Part shown: in pieces, positions 52,016-60,597 of the stretch
Position numbering within the stretch: position 1 is the stretch's first letter
How the letters are laid out: every line of letters starts with the position of its first letter
Assembly: GCF_001641125.1 (NCBI RefSeq)
Contig: NZ_LWLP01000001.1
Location: 2,280,715 to 2,344,714 of the forward strand
DNA: 64,000 nt
Direction of reading: 5' to 3'
From: Arthrobacter sp. OY3WO11
Lineage (GTDB): Bacteria; Actinomycetota; Actinomycetes; Actinomycetales; Micrococcaceae
The notes under the pieces: model-generated
What the model saw: only the letters and a program-made list of their open reading frames with translations
The model's database searches: none
Told to the model about the DNA's origin: nothing
Program-made: the position numbers and the translations under genes

Positions 52016-53599
52016 TCAAAGAACCAAGGTTCGCGGAGTCACCGTGAGGTTGATTCCAGCATTGGCGCCCAGAAGGTCCTTCGCGAAATCCGGAACACCG
52101 ATGTGCCCCCGCCAGCGGCCGGGAGTATCGTCCATGTCCCGTAACTGGTCCTTGTCCTCGGGATTCCAGTCGCGGACAGCTGTGGGGATGGCGCTGTTCC
52201 AGGCCGCCCAGGCTTTGGGCAGCGGCCGGTCCTTGCCGGGAGGCTCGATGTCGACAACCAGGGTGTCCTGCCAGTCTTCGGTTTGCTCCAAATGGTCATC
52301 AAAGAAGAAGTGTCCCTCCTTTTCCCTGATGGACATCAACCGCAGTCTGAGCGCATGACGGAGTCGGGGCACCTCCCTGCCGCCGACCCGTGGCCGCGGT
52401 GCTTTCGAGGAAAGGAAAGTGGTCAGCAGCGGCAGCGGCGAGTCGATCGGATCCCCTTCCTTCCAATGTTCGATCTGGACAGGACAGAAGTGCGCGGCGC
52501 TCTGTTCATGGACCATAACCGGCAGGCCCCGTATGGCCAGGCCCACGTCAAGCTGGAACTCAACCTCAGGCGGGGCCGCTTTCCCAACAGTGAAACCGGC
52601 CAGCTCAACTTCGATCTTGAGGTCGCCGAAGAGGAAGCGCTGAAGGTTCTGGTATCCCTCTTCCGAATTGACGATGCCGTAACGGCCGCTGTGGCTTCGG
52701 TGCACCACCGCCAACGGCGCACCCTGGACAGCGGCGTTGTCGATCTGGACCAGGCCGTCGCTCCGTGCTCCTACCGCTTTGGACGAAAGGCCCAAGGCGA
52801 CGTCATAGTCGCCAGGATTGGAGCCGACAAGACAAAACAATTCGTCCAGCGGGAACCCGTCGTCGGGCATCTGCGTCCCAACGAAAGCCTTGCGTGTCAG
52901 CGTCCGCCTGAGGGCAGGCGGGGTGAGGTACTCATACATCCTGTCCGGCCCGAAGATGTCTGCCCCTTGAACACCAAGGACGTCACGGATCTTCTCAAGG
53001 AGGCCAAAGCCGACGGCGAAGCGTATTCCGCCATGTGGTGTGGCATAGGTGAACACCCGGGCCACGTATCTGGCCCCGGCGGCAGGATCGATTTTGCCCT
53101 CTTTGCCGGCAAGGGTTTCCGGTATGACGCGCTGCAGCAGCGACCGGCAGATCAGCCCTCCCATCGAGTGGGCAACCAGGAAAACCTTGGGGGCACCGGT
53201 CTTGTCAAGCACCAGCTTAATGAGCTCAAACAGATCCCGTGCGGCGTCTTCGAAGGAGAAGCTCTCCCCCTCCTCGCCGAAAGTGTCCGCGGAGTCATCG
53301 TAAAAACGGTGGATCCATACAGAGGCAGGCTCCACGGAACCGGAGTCCACGCTGTTGAGGAAGGCCCACTGGTCGCCATGGACCGGGACTTCGTACTTGT
53401 GGTCGGTGACAAGTCGCAGCATCGGAGACTCGAACTGGTGGAACTTTGCGCGTCCGTTGCCGTCCGCACGGACATGGACAGAGCCCTGGCTGAACCCGTA
53501 AAACGGATCATCCACGGCATTGTTTATGGCAGAGCCTGTCCCGGCGAAACCGCGGACATAAATCACCGGCAGCCTGCCATCATCGCCGGGGAATCCCAT
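52016..53599 (-). CDS. Lipase/esterase-like alpha/beta hydrolase
   Basis: 527 residues from the ATG at 53597-53599 (a GTG 21 bases earlier is less likely). The N-terminal half is an alpha/beta hydrolase with VAHSMGGLI holding the nucleophile Ser145. LPVIYVRGFAG begins the first strand as in PGAP1-like lipases, and the His may lie in VHRSHSG. The C-terminal 180 residues form an extra, probably beta-rich domain of unknown kind. No signal peptide or lipobox. It is divergent from the metzincin gene across 206 bases with repeated GTTAC-type motifs, so the two may be co-regulated. Confidence 0.82.
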   Translation of the reverse strand: MGFPGDDGRLPVIYVRGFAGTGSAINNAVDDPFYGFSQGSVHVRADGNGRAKFHQFESPMLRLVTDHKYEVPVHGDQWAFLNSVDSGSVEPASVWIHRFYDDSADTFGEEGESFSFEDAARDLFELIKLVLDKTGAPKVFLVAHSMGGLICRSLLQRVIPETLAGKEGKIDPAAGARYVARVFTYATPHGGIRFAVGFGLLEKIRDVLGVQGADIFGPDRMYEYLTPPALRRTLTRKAFVGTQMPDDGFPLDELFCLVGSNPGDYDVALGLSSKAVGARSDGLVQIDNAAVQGAPLAVVHRSHSGRYGIVNSEEGYQNLQRFLFGDLKIEVELAGFTVGKAAPPEVEFQLDVGLAIRGLPVMVHEQSAAHFCPVQIEHWKEGDPIDSPLPLLTTFLSSKAPRPRVGGREVPRLRHALRLRLMSIREKEGHFFFDDHLEQTEDWQDTLVVDIEPPGKDRPLPKAWAAWNSAIPTAVRDWNPEDKDQLRDMDDTPGRWRGHIGVPDFAKDLLGANAGINLTVTPRTLVL

Positions 53600-53681
53600 G
53601 CCTCGTCCCTTCTGCACCAACGAATCCGGATCTTTTTACCAAGAGGTGCTGGCTCCTGTTGTGGGCAGTGGATCACTGAAG

Positions 53682-53759
53682 GCGTTACCGCCGCGTTACG
53701 GCGCTGCCCATCTCCTCGCACCAGTGGACAACAGCCCGTGATAACGCGGCCGTAACGGC
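53682..53759. promoter_or_regulatory. Cluster of GTTAC-type motifs between divergent genes
   Basis: GCGTTACCG (53682-53690) and GCGTTACGG (53693-53701) lie on one strand. ATAACGCGG (53741-53749) and CCGTAACGG (53750-53758) show the same core inverted on the other side. Four related sites in 78 bases between the lipase and metzincin genes look like an operator array. Confidence 0.45.
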
Positions 53760-53805
53760 ACCGCAGTGTACTGGTCTGAGGTGACCAGCTTCCGAGGAGC
53801 CAGCC

Positions 53806-54852
53806 ATGAATGACCGAGTAGTCGTGAATGACCAGCCAGCTGCTCCCCACTGTGACGTAAAGCCCCAGACCCGTCCGGTCCTCCGCCCGGATCTTTCGAC
53901 CCGCAGAGAGCGCCTTATCCGCCTGCTGAGGCTCAAGTGGGTCAATGGCACTGTGCTGCACTACTGGTTCCTGGACGCGCCGGCGCCACAGAAGGAAGCA
54001 GCCCGCAAAGCCTTCATGGAATGGAAGGACCTGGGCATCGGCCTGGAATTCTCCGAGGTGGAAGACCGCAGCGAGGCGGAAGTTCGTATCGCATTTGACC
54101 AGGGCGACGGCTCATGGTCGTACGTCGGGCGCGATGTCCTGGGGATTAACGCCAACGAGCCAACCATGAACTTTGGCTGGGATCTCACCGACGATTACGG
54201 CCGCACCACGGCGCTCCACGAGATCGGCCACACACTGGGACTGCCGCACGAACACCAAAACCCCTTCTCCGGCATCGTCTGGGACGAAGCGAAGGTCTAT
54301 GAATACTTCGGCGGCGCACCCAACCACTGGCCATCGGAGCAGACCCTGCACAATGTCCTCCGGAAAATCGATACCAGTGAGGTCGAAGGGTCATCCTGGG
54401 ACCCTGATTCGGTCATGGAATACTGGTTCCCCGCCGGGCTGATCAAGGAACCTGCCCGTTTCCAGTCGGGGCTACACCCGCCGGGAGGCCTGTCCACCGC
54501 GGACAAGGAATGGGTGCGGAAATTCTTTCCTCCGCTGCACCCCACACTGCCTGTCCTCCAGCCCTTCCAATCGGTGCCGCTCTCACTGGTCCCGGGCGGC
54601 CAGGCCGACTTTGCGCTGGAACCGCAGGCATCGCGCAAATACGAGATAAGTACCTTTGGCGCGGCCGATACCGTACTGGTCCTGTTCGAGGAAGTGCAGG
54701 GTGAGTTGCGCTTCGTTGCCGGAGACGACGACAGCGGAGAAGACCGGAACTCACGGGTGTCCGCAAAGCTATTCCAGGGCAGGCGGTACGTAGTGCGCCT
54801 CCGCCTGTACTGGGCCGGCGAGTCCGGACAGACCGCAGTCATGCACTGGTGA
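53806..54852 (+). CDS. Metzincin-type zinc metallopeptidase with C-terminal PPC-like domain
   Basis: 348 residues. The zinc motif HEIGHTLGLPHEH lies at 138-150. The astacin/metzincin Met-turn is DPDSVMEYW at about 200-207. The catalytic domain covers about 45-235. The last 90 residues (VPGGQADFALEPQASRKYEI onward) are beta-rich like a pre-peptidase C-terminal (PPC) domain. No signal peptide, propeptide or membrane segment is visible, which is odd for a family that is almost always secreted. It is divergent from the lipase, which also lacks a signal. Confidence 0.85.
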   Translation: MNDRVVVNDQPAAPHCDVKPQTRPVLRPDLSTRRERLIRLLRLKWVNGTVLHYWFLDAPAPQKEAARKAFMEWKDLGIGLEFSEVEDRSEAEVRIAFDQGDGSWSYVGRDVLGINANEPTMNFGWDLTDDYGRTTALHEIGHTLGLPHEHQNPFSGIVWDEAKVYEYFGGAPNHWPSEQTLHNVLRKIDTSEVEGSSWDPDSVMEYWFPAGLIKEPARFQSGLHPPGGLSTADKEWVRKFFPPLHPTLPVLQPFQSVPLSLVPGGQADFALEPQASRKYEISTFGAADTVLVLFEEVQGELRFVAGDDDSGEDRNSRVSAKLFQGRRYVVRLRLYWAGESGQTAVMHW

Positions 54853-55030
54853 CCGGGCCGGCCATTCTTGCGCCAAAATTTCGGAAACGCGAGCCAACTC
54901 CTGATTTTCCTCCAGCAAGATCAGAGCACCTGAACAGACATCCCGCCAGGGAGAGTCAGCTTCAGGCGGTTACGGACAGGCCGGGCACATGCCCTGGCCT
55001 GTCCACAGGCATTGAACTAAACCGGGAGGG

Positions 55031-55291
55031 GTGAGCGCGATGATGCAAGAGCACAACTGGTCCGGACCCTCTGGTGAGTCCGATGAAGATCCGGAGGTCC
55101 CCTCCACAGGCTTGTTGATCATCCGCACCTGGCACGAACCGGGGCATCCCCAGGGCTTCCGGGCAAGAATTACCTACGGACAGAACGCCGGCAGGGGCCC
55201 AAATATTGTTTCCACTGCTGACCCGGCAGAAGTACTAAAGGTTGTTAAGCGCTGGCTGGCCGCCCAGCCAGGGGTCACCGGCCGAAACTAG
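55031..55291 (+). CDS. Small hypothetical protein overlapping the SARP gene
   Basis: 86 residues from a GTG. The N-terminus is acidic; a compact alpha/beta C-terminus follows (LIIRTWHEPGHPQGFRARIT, then DPAEVLKVVKRWLAAQ). It overlaps the 3' end of the convergent SARP gene by 57 bases. The family is not recognised. The GGGAGGGG before the start and the regular protein texture support it. Confidence 0.6.
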   Translation: MSAMMQEHNWSGPSGESDEDPEVPSTGLLIIRTWHEPGHPQGFRARITYGQNAGRGPNIVSTADPAEVLKVVKRWLAAQPGVTGRN

Positions 55292-56026
55292 GCGCTCCCT
55301 TACCACGCGTTGCTGGCGTTGAAGGACGGCAGCAAGGAGCTCCCTGACCGGCTCCGCGGGCAGCAGTCCCATGTCTTCCTGGAGTTGCTCCCGGTACCGC
55401 TCGTAGGCCCGCAGCGCAGCCGCGGGATTACCTCGCTGCAGTTCGGCCCGAATCAGCAGCCTGACGGCATTCTCATAGAGCGGTTCGATACCCACCGCAG
55501 CCTCAGCAGCTGCCCCAGCCGTCCCGCAATCGCCCAGGCTGAGTGACCTCGCAGCGATATCCGTGAAAATTTGCAGCCTGTCCTGCTGCAGGCGGCCTTG
55601 TTCAAACAGCACCCAGTCCTCATACCAGCCGGGAAGCAGTTGTGCGTCACGCAGTTCGCCCAGCAGGGAGGCAGCGCCCGCGTTGATGCCGGCCTGGCCC
55701 AATGCCCGCGCATGTTCCCGGATCCGGTTCAGATCGACGTCAACCTGATCGCTCAGGGACAGCAGCCTGCCCTCGTTGACGATCAGGCCCGGCACCTGCC
55801 GGGACGTCAAGTGGACGCTGACCCGCAGGCTTTCCAAGGCCTTGGAATCGGGGTACTCGGGCCACAGGAGCCCTACAAGATAACTGCGGAGACGTGGGCC
55901 CTTGATGGCCAGGGCCGCGATGAGCCGCTGCTGCCGTGTTGCGACGTGGACGACAACGCCGTCCCGGTGCAGACGCCAGGACCCGAGCAGGTCCAGTTTC
56001 AATTCTCCATAGCCGTCGTCGTCCAT
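55235..56026 (-). CDS. SARP-type (AfsR/DnrI-like) transcription regulator
   Basis: 263 residues from the ATG at 56024-56026; a TTG 21 bases earlier could extend it. The N-terminal winged-helix DNA-binding domain reads LLGSWRLHRDGVVVHV, RQQRLIAALAIKGPRLR and LWPEYPDSKALESLR. The BTAD helical domain follows (RLQQDRLQIFTDIAARSL and EPLYENAVRLLIRAELQRGN, AALRAYERYREQLQEDMG). No NB-ARC or TPR extension is present, so it is a short SARP. These usually activate nearby secondary-metabolite or hydrolase operons. The type III PKS cassette is 8 kb away and the metzincin next door is a candidate. Confidence 0.88.
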   Translation of the reverse strand: MDDDGYGELKLDLLGSWRLHRDGVVVHVATRQQRLIAALAIKGPRLRSYLVGLLWPEYPDSKALESLRVSVHLTSRQVPGLIVNEGRLLSLSDQVDVDLNRIREHARALGQAGINAGAASLLGELRDAQLLPGWYEDWVLFEQGRLQQDRLQIFTDIAARSLSLGDCGTAGAAAEAAVGIEPLYENAVRLLIRAELQRGNPAAALRAYERYREQLQEDMGLLPAEPVRELLAAVLQRQQRVVRERLVSAGDPWLGGQPALNNL

Positions 56027-56351
56027 GGGAACCCGATTTCGGTTCAACTAAAGGTGGTGGATCAGTAGAACTGAGGATCCTCATTTCGATTGCCCTTGTC
56101 AATGTGTTCTGTCCCCTTTTTCCAAGGGGAGAGACCGCTATCGGTATGGCTTCCCGGCCAGCCAGGGCCATGGACCCACCGGGACTTTCGGCTCTGCCGG
56201 CTGCAGCAGCACCGCTTCATGCTGTATGTCCGTGCAACTGCACGGGATGTCCTGAAGCAGTGTGGCCAGGAGGCTGCAAACAGTGCCCAATACCGGATCA
56301 CATCCGCAGAGGCCACCCTGGAGGCGCGCCTCCCAGGCTGCCCGCACCATC

Positions 56352-57824
56352 ATGAACGGCGGGTATACCGGGCCGGCCATCGCTGTGGCCTTGGCTGGAG
56401 GATGGGGGCTCCTCTCCGGGTTGTTGATGCCTCGGGGCCCGCTGACAACAGCTGAAGCACTGACAACCATGGCTGTCAGCCTTCTCGTGGGCATTTCTGC
56501 GGGTGCACTGATGCGGTCGCGCTGGGCGATTCTGGTTTCACCTGCCGTTTCCGTCGCCGTGTTTGAGGCAGCACGCATGGGTGTTGAAGGACCGACCGTG
56601 GACGGTGTCCAGGCCAGCCCCTACGGCCTTTTTGCGTTCATCGTAGGACGTGGTTTCCACGCCCTTCTCGGCCTCACGCCCATGATTTTCGGCGCGGCCA
56701 TGGGAGCTGGACTTATGCGGTCCGGCCAACACTCCCCCGGTCGCCACGCAGCACTTTGGCGCAGAACTCGGAGAACCGTGGCCGTCGCCGTCGGCCTGGC
56801 GCTCGTTGCGTTGGCTGCCGTGATTGCCCGGCCGGCATCGACCGCCCCCGTGGCGGGCCCTGACGGCCAACCCCTGGCCGGAAGCATTGCAGAGCTTAGC
56901 TCTGTGCGGACCGGCGGCAAGGACCTGGGCCTGATGCTGCGCGGTGCCAGTACCCGTAATCCGGTCCTGTTGTTCCTGGCCGGCGGCCCTGGTGGATCCG
57001 AACTCGGCGCCATGCGCAACCATCTCCCTGCCTTGGAAGAAATCTTTGTTGTGGCCACGCTTGATCAGCGTGGCACAGGCACGTCCTACCCGGACCTTGA
57101 CCCAACCTCCACCCTAAGCCTGGAGGGATACATCGAGGACACGCTTGCGGTGACCAATTACCTACGGGATCGGTTTGGCCAGGAACGCATATATCTCATG
57201 GGCCAGTCCGGCGGAACCATCCACGGCGTCATTGCCGTACAGCGGGCCCCGGAGCTCTACCGCGCGTTCATTGGGGTGGGTCAAATGGTCAGTCCGCTCG
57301 AGACCGACCGGATTTTCTACCAGGACACCCTTGACTGGGCGAAAAAGACCAATAACCAGGAACTGGCCCGTCAGTTGGAGGACATCGGTCCCCCGCCCTA
57401 CAGGAGGATGCTCGACTACGAAACCGCCCTGTCCCATGAATATGCTGTCTACCCCTACGACCACACCGGCAATTCCGAAGGTGAGGGCGGGTTCTCTGAA
57501 AACTTCTTCGTCCCCGAATACACCTTTACCGACCAGGTACATCTGCTCGGCGCGTTCATGGACACCTTCGCCGTCCTGTACCCGCAACTCCAGGACACCG
57601 ACTTCCGGAAAACAGCTGTCTCGCTGGATGTACCTGTCTTCTTCGTCCAGGGCGCGCATGAGGCGCGCGGCCGGGTTGAACCCTTCCGCGAATGGGTGTC
57701 GGTTCTGGCTGCGCCCGGCATAGAGGTGGTGGAATTTGAGAAATCTGGGCACCGGCCGCTGTTCGAGGAGCCCGGCAAGTTCGTCGCTTACATGCGGGAC
57801 ACTGTGCTTGCCGGCACGCCATAA
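56352..57824 (+). CDS. Membrane-anchored alpha/beta hydrolase
   Basis: 490 residues from the ATG at 56352; an earlier in-frame ATG (56262) adds a basic, low-quality stretch. Four to five membrane helices in the first 150 residues carry the catalytic domain outside or inside the membrane. The alpha/beta hydrolase has LLFLAGGPGGSELGA (oxyanion), DQRGTGTS, a GQSGGT nucleophile elbow, and late FVQGAHEARGRVEPFREW plus SGHRPLFEEP for the His. The tripeptidyl/prolyl-aminopeptidase-like subfamily keeps this GGPGG-GQSGG pattern. Substrate unknown. Confidence 0.8.
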   Translation: MNGGYTGPAIAVALAGGWGLLSGLLMPRGPLTTAEALTTMAVSLLVGISAGALMRSRWAILVSPAVSVAVFEAARMGVEGPTVDGVQASPYGLFAFIVGRGFHALLGLTPMIFGAAMGAGLMRSGQHSPGRHAALWRRTRRTVAVAVGLALVALAAVIARPASTAPVAGPDGQPLAGSIAELSSVRTGGKDLGLMLRGASTRNPVLLFLAGGPGGSELGAMRNHLPALEEIFVVATLDQRGTGTSYPDLDPTSTLSLEGYIEDTLAVTNYLRDRFGQERIYLMGQSGGTIHGVIAVQRAPELYRAFIGVGQMVSPLETDRIFYQDTLDWAKKTNNQELARQLEDIGPPPYRRMLDYETALSHEYAVYPYDHTGNSEGEGGFSENFFVPEYTFTDQVHLLGAFMDTFAVLYPQLQDTDFRKTAVSLDVPVFFVQGAHEARGRVEPFREWVSVLAAPGIEVVEFEKSGHRPLFEEPGKFVAYMRDTVLAGTP

Positions 57825-57863
57825 CGAGTTCCTGCCCGGGAAGGCGGAACGCAGCTGGGCGGG

Positions 57864-58013
57864 TCAGCGCGTGGACCCGATCCCGGCCCCTACCAGCGCT
57901 CCGACGCCAAGACCCAGCGCAAAACCGAGAAACGGGCTGTCGAAGACAGCCAGGCCAAGGGTGATGCCCACCGCGGCGCCAAGCAGGGAGCAGATCCAGA
58001 GCGGCTTGTTCAC
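57864..58013 (-). CDS. 49-residue glycine-rich membrane peptide
   Basis: It starts at a GTG (58011-58013) with AAAGGGAG correctly spaced. The peptide has two short helices separated by FDSP. Both carry the small-xxx-small glycine spacing of tightly packed helices (LLGAAVGITLGLAVF and GFALGLGVGALVGAGIG). It ends in GSTR. The gene lies between the membrane hydrolase and the VOC gene and reads the same way as the VOC gene. No family known. It is short, but the RBS, start and membrane texture all agree. Confidence 0.7.
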   Translation of the reverse strand: MNKPLWICSLLGAAVGITLGLAVFDSPFLGFALGLGVGALVGAGIGSTR

Positions 58014-58046
58014 AGGGCTCCCTTTGTCATCGCCGCACCGGCGGCG

Positions 58047-58520
58047 TCAGCCGTCATAGGCCCTCTGGAGTTCCGCGATGTCCAGCTTTCCCATACCCAG
58101 CATCGCCTGCATCGCTCGCTGCGAGCCGTGCGGATCGGGGCCGGCAATCAGTGAAGGCAGGATCGACGGAACAATTTGCCATGACACTCCGAAGCGGTCC
58201 TTCAACCAGCCGCACTGGCTTTCGGAGCCGCCGTCGGTGAGTGCTTCCCAGTACCGGTCCACCGCGGACTGGTCCTCGCAGTCCACCACGAACGAGACAG
58301 CTTCCGTGAAGCTGGAGCCCCGCGCACCGTTCAGCGCAGTGAATCCGCGGCCTTCGAGTTCGAAGTCGACGGCGATAGCCTCACCTGCCACGCTCGGCCC
58401 GCCCTCCCCGAAGCGCGAAACGTTCAGGATTTTCGAATCGTCGAAGACCGAGGTGTAGAACTGTGCCGCTTCTTCCGCCTGGTTCTCGAACCAGAGGCAG
58501 GTACCGATTGTCCGTGGCAT
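58047..58520 (-). CDS. VOC-superfamily (PhnB-like) protein
   Basis: 157 residues, two beta-alpha-beta-beta-beta units of the glyoxalase/VOC fold. TCLWFENQAEEAAQFYTSVF begins the first unit, and SFVVDCEDQSAVDRYWEALT with CGWLKDRFGVSWQIVPS forms the second. This is the PhnB/3-demethylubiquinone-methyltransferase-like subfamily, which binds a divalent metal in members that are enzymes. The function is unknown. Divergent from the DUF3054 gene through a 14-bp inverted repeat. Confidence 0.88.
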   Translation of the reverse strand: MPRTIGTCLWFENQAEEAAQFYTSVFDDSKILNVSRFGEGGPSVAGEAIAVDFELEGRGFTALNGARGSSFTEAVSFVVDCEDQSAVDRYWEALTDGGSESQCGWLKDRFGVSWQIVPSILPSLIAGPDPHGSQRAMQAMLGMGKLDIAELQRAYDG

Positions 58521-58538
58521 ACGAGGCTCCCTTCCGGC

Positions 58539-58589
58539 TCGAGCCTAATGCCGCATTCCACACCGCACAACGGCTGGCATTAGGCTCGA
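58539..58589. promoter_or_regulatory. Inverted repeat spanning divergent promoters
   Basis: A 14-bp perfect inverted repeat (58539-58552 with 58576-58589) with a 23-base spacer. Each arm, read outward, has ATTAGGCTCGA ending just before a start region. TAGGCT resembles the -10 hexamers found before several genes here, so it may be a mirror pair of promoters or one operator. Confidence 0.55.
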
Positions 58590-58593
58590 ATCC

Positions 58594-58992
58594 ATGAGTT
58601 CCCGCGCTGTAAAAGCACCAAAGCCGCCCACCATGCCCCTGCTGCTGGGAGCCGCAGCAGCCGACGCCCTCCTGATCCTGGTGTTCGCAGCTGTGGGACG
58701 CGATGCACACCAGCGTGGCGACATTCTGACCGGCGTCCTGCTGACGGCCTGGCCGTTCCTCGCGGGCGCGGCCCTAGGGTGGCTGGTGGCAAGGGCATGG
58801 CGGGACCCATTGTCGGTGCGCCGGGCCGGGCTTGCCGTGTGGCTCGGCAGCGTGGCGGGCGGGATGGCCTTGAGGGCCGTGACGGGGCAGACCGTAGTGC
58901 TCCCGTTCGTCATCGTTGCCTTGCTCAGCCTTGGCGTCTTGCTGGTTGGCTACCGCCTGCTGCTTGCGGGTGCGAGGCGCCGCCGCGAGTGA
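58594..58992 (+). CDS. DUF3054 family membrane protein
   Basis: 132 residues with four membrane helices: PLLLGAAAADALLILVFAAVG, ILTGVLLTAWPFLAGAALGWL, AVWLGSVAGGMALRAVT and VLPFVIVALLSLGVLLVGYRL. Conserved small membrane protein of actinobacteria with the RDAHQRGD loop between helices 1 and 2. No function known. The TAGGCT hexamer seven bases before the ATG suggests a leaderless transcript. Confidence 0.85.
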   Translation: MSSRAVKAPKPPTMPLLLGAAAADALLILVFAAVGRDAHQRGDILTGVLLTAWPFLAGAALGWLVARAWRDPLSVRRAGLAVWLGSVAGGMALRAVTGQTVVLPFVIVALLSLGVLLVGYRLLLAGARRRRE

Positions 58993-59100
58993 GCGGCCGA
59001 ACGCAGTATGCGCCGTCCGCACGCAGATGCTGATGTAATAGGCTGGCAGCAGAAGCCGGCCGGGCACTGCCACGGCGCAACAGATCCGAAAGGGTTCAAC

Positions 59101-59382
59101 GTGATCACCGCATTCGTCCTGATCAAGACCGACGCTGCCCGCATCCCTGAGACGGCCGAGGAAATCTCCGCGATCGAGGGCATCAGCGAGGTATATTCCG
59201 TCACCGGCGAATGGGACCTCATTGCCGTCGCCCGGGTCCACCGGCACGAGGATCTGGCCGACGTCATTGCAGACCGGCTCTCAAAGGTGCCGGCAGTTGT
59301 CCACACCACAACGCATATTGCTTTCCGCGCCTACTCCCAGCATGACCTGGACGCGGCGTTTTCCCTGGGCTTCGAACAGTAG
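59101..59382 (+). CDS. Lrp/AsnC-family ligand-binding (RAM) domain protein without HTH
   Basis: 93 residues from a GTG. It is a stand-alone RAM domain (beta-alpha-beta-beta-alpha-beta) with AFVLIKTDAARIPETAEEI, EVYSVTGEWDLIAVARV and THIAFRAYSQHDL. The DNA-binding half of Lrp is missing, which is usual for this actinobacterial subfamily (dimeric or octameric amino-acid-binding proteins). It is convergent with trpD, 11 bases apart, a gene pair also kept in relatives as I recall. The TAATAGGCT stretch upstream gives a probable -10. Confidence 0.87.
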   Translation: MITAFVLIKTDAARIPETAEEISAIEGISEVYSVTGEWDLIAVARVHRHEDLADVIADRLSKVPAVVHTTTHIAFRAYSQHDLDAAFSLGFEQ

Positions 59383-59393
59383 CCAGGCCGCCC

Positions 59394-60449
59394 TCAGCGG
59401 GCGGTAAGGGAAACCCACTTCTCAAGGACGGCTGCGGCGGCGCCGGAATCAATGGACTCGGCGGCGCGGGAAAAAGCGTTCTTCATCCGGTCCAGGAAGG
59501 GTTCGTCGGCCGCTTCGTCGAAAGCCACCAGTCCAGCAGCAGCGTTAAGCAAAACGGCATCCCGGGCGGGGCCTTCCTTGCCGGCGAGGATGTCACGTAC
59601 GACAGCAGCGTTCACTTCCGCGTTGCCGCCGCGAAGCTGCTCTACCGTTGCCAGGCTGATGCCAAGGTCCTGCGGCGAAAAAGTCATTTCGCTCACAGCG
59701 CCGTCCCGGATCTCCCAGACGGTGGACGGCCCGGTGGTGGTGAGCTCATCGAGGCCGTCATTGCCCCGGAAGACGAGTCCCCTGCTCCCCCGCTGCGCCA
59801 GGACCCCCGCCACCAGCGGCGCCATCCTGGCGTTTGCGACGCCGACAGCCGAGGCCTGCACTTTGGCCGGGTTAGTGAGGGGGCCCAGGAAATTGAACGC
59901 AGTGGGAACAGCCAGTTCCCGCCTGGGGACCGCGGTGTGACGGAATGACGGATGGAACACCTGCGCAAAGCAGAAGGTAATCCCCGCCTCCTCGGCGTTG
60001 CGGGCAACCTCATCAATGGTCAGGTCCAGCCGGACACCCAAGGCTTCCAGCACGTCGGCAGAACCGGACGACGACGACGCCGCACGGTTGCCATGCTTGA
60101 CCACCTTAGCGCCGGCCCCGGCAGCAACAAGGGCTGCCATTGTGGAGATATTCACCGTGTTCAACTGGTCTCCGCCGGTGCCCACAATGTCGAGTTTTTC
60201 GCCCGAAATGCGGATGGGGTTTGCGTGGGCAAGCATGGCATCCACCAGGCCGGCGAGCTCCTCCACAGTCTCACCCTTGGCGCTGAGGGCCACAAGGAAT
60301 CCCGCGATCTGCGCCGGCGTGGCCTCCCCGGACATGATGGTGTCCATCGCCCAGGACGTATTGTCAGCAGTGAGGTCCGTCCCGCTGATCAGTGCCGAGA
60401 TCAGGCGGGGCCAGGAGTTGCCGGACGGTGCGGAAGCCTGTGAAGTCAC
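59394..60449 (-). CDS. trpD: Anthranilate phosphoribosyltransferase
   Basis: 351 residues. The conserved glycine motif [17 protein letters not shown] that binds PRPP lies near 85-101. [21 protein letters not shown] and the [29 protein letters not shown] block, with its acceptor-binding His and Arg, follow. The enzyme joins PRPP to anthranilate in tryptophan biosynthesis. It is not next to other trp genes here, which is common in actinobacteria. Divergent from ctaE. Confidence 0.95.
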   Translation of the reverse strand: MTSQASAPSGNSWPRLISALISGTDLTADNTSWAMDTIMSGEATPAQIAGFLVALSAKGETVEELAGLVDAMLAHANPIRISGEKLDIVGTGGDQLNTVNISTMAALVAAGAGAKVVKHGNRAASSSSGSADVLEALGVRLDLTIDEVARNAEEAGITFCFAQVFHPSFRHTAVPRRELAVPTAFNFLGPLTNPAKVQASAVGVANARMAPLVAGVLAQRGSRGLVFRGNDGLDELTTTGPSTVWEIRDGAVSEMTFSPQDLGISLATVEQLRGGNAEVNAAVVRDILAGKEGPARDAVLLNAAAGLVAFDEAADEPFLDRMKNAFSRAAESIDSGAAAAVLEKWVSLTAR

Positions 60450-60597
60450 CCCCTGATGCTATCGAGCGTTGGCGGGGACTGACCAATATGAACCCCTGCG
60501 GGAACTTTTCCGCGCGAATTCGCGTCTTTGTAGAAAAAGTCCCCCAAAAAGGCGGTTTGCGTTGGGCAGCACGGACTTTTACAGACATAATGTCTAT

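Noticed and set aside
52283..53755. 490-codon open frame on the plus strand
   Set aside because: Antisense to the lipase, which carries the AHSMGG nucleophile elbow. The plus frame has no start region or recognisable motif.
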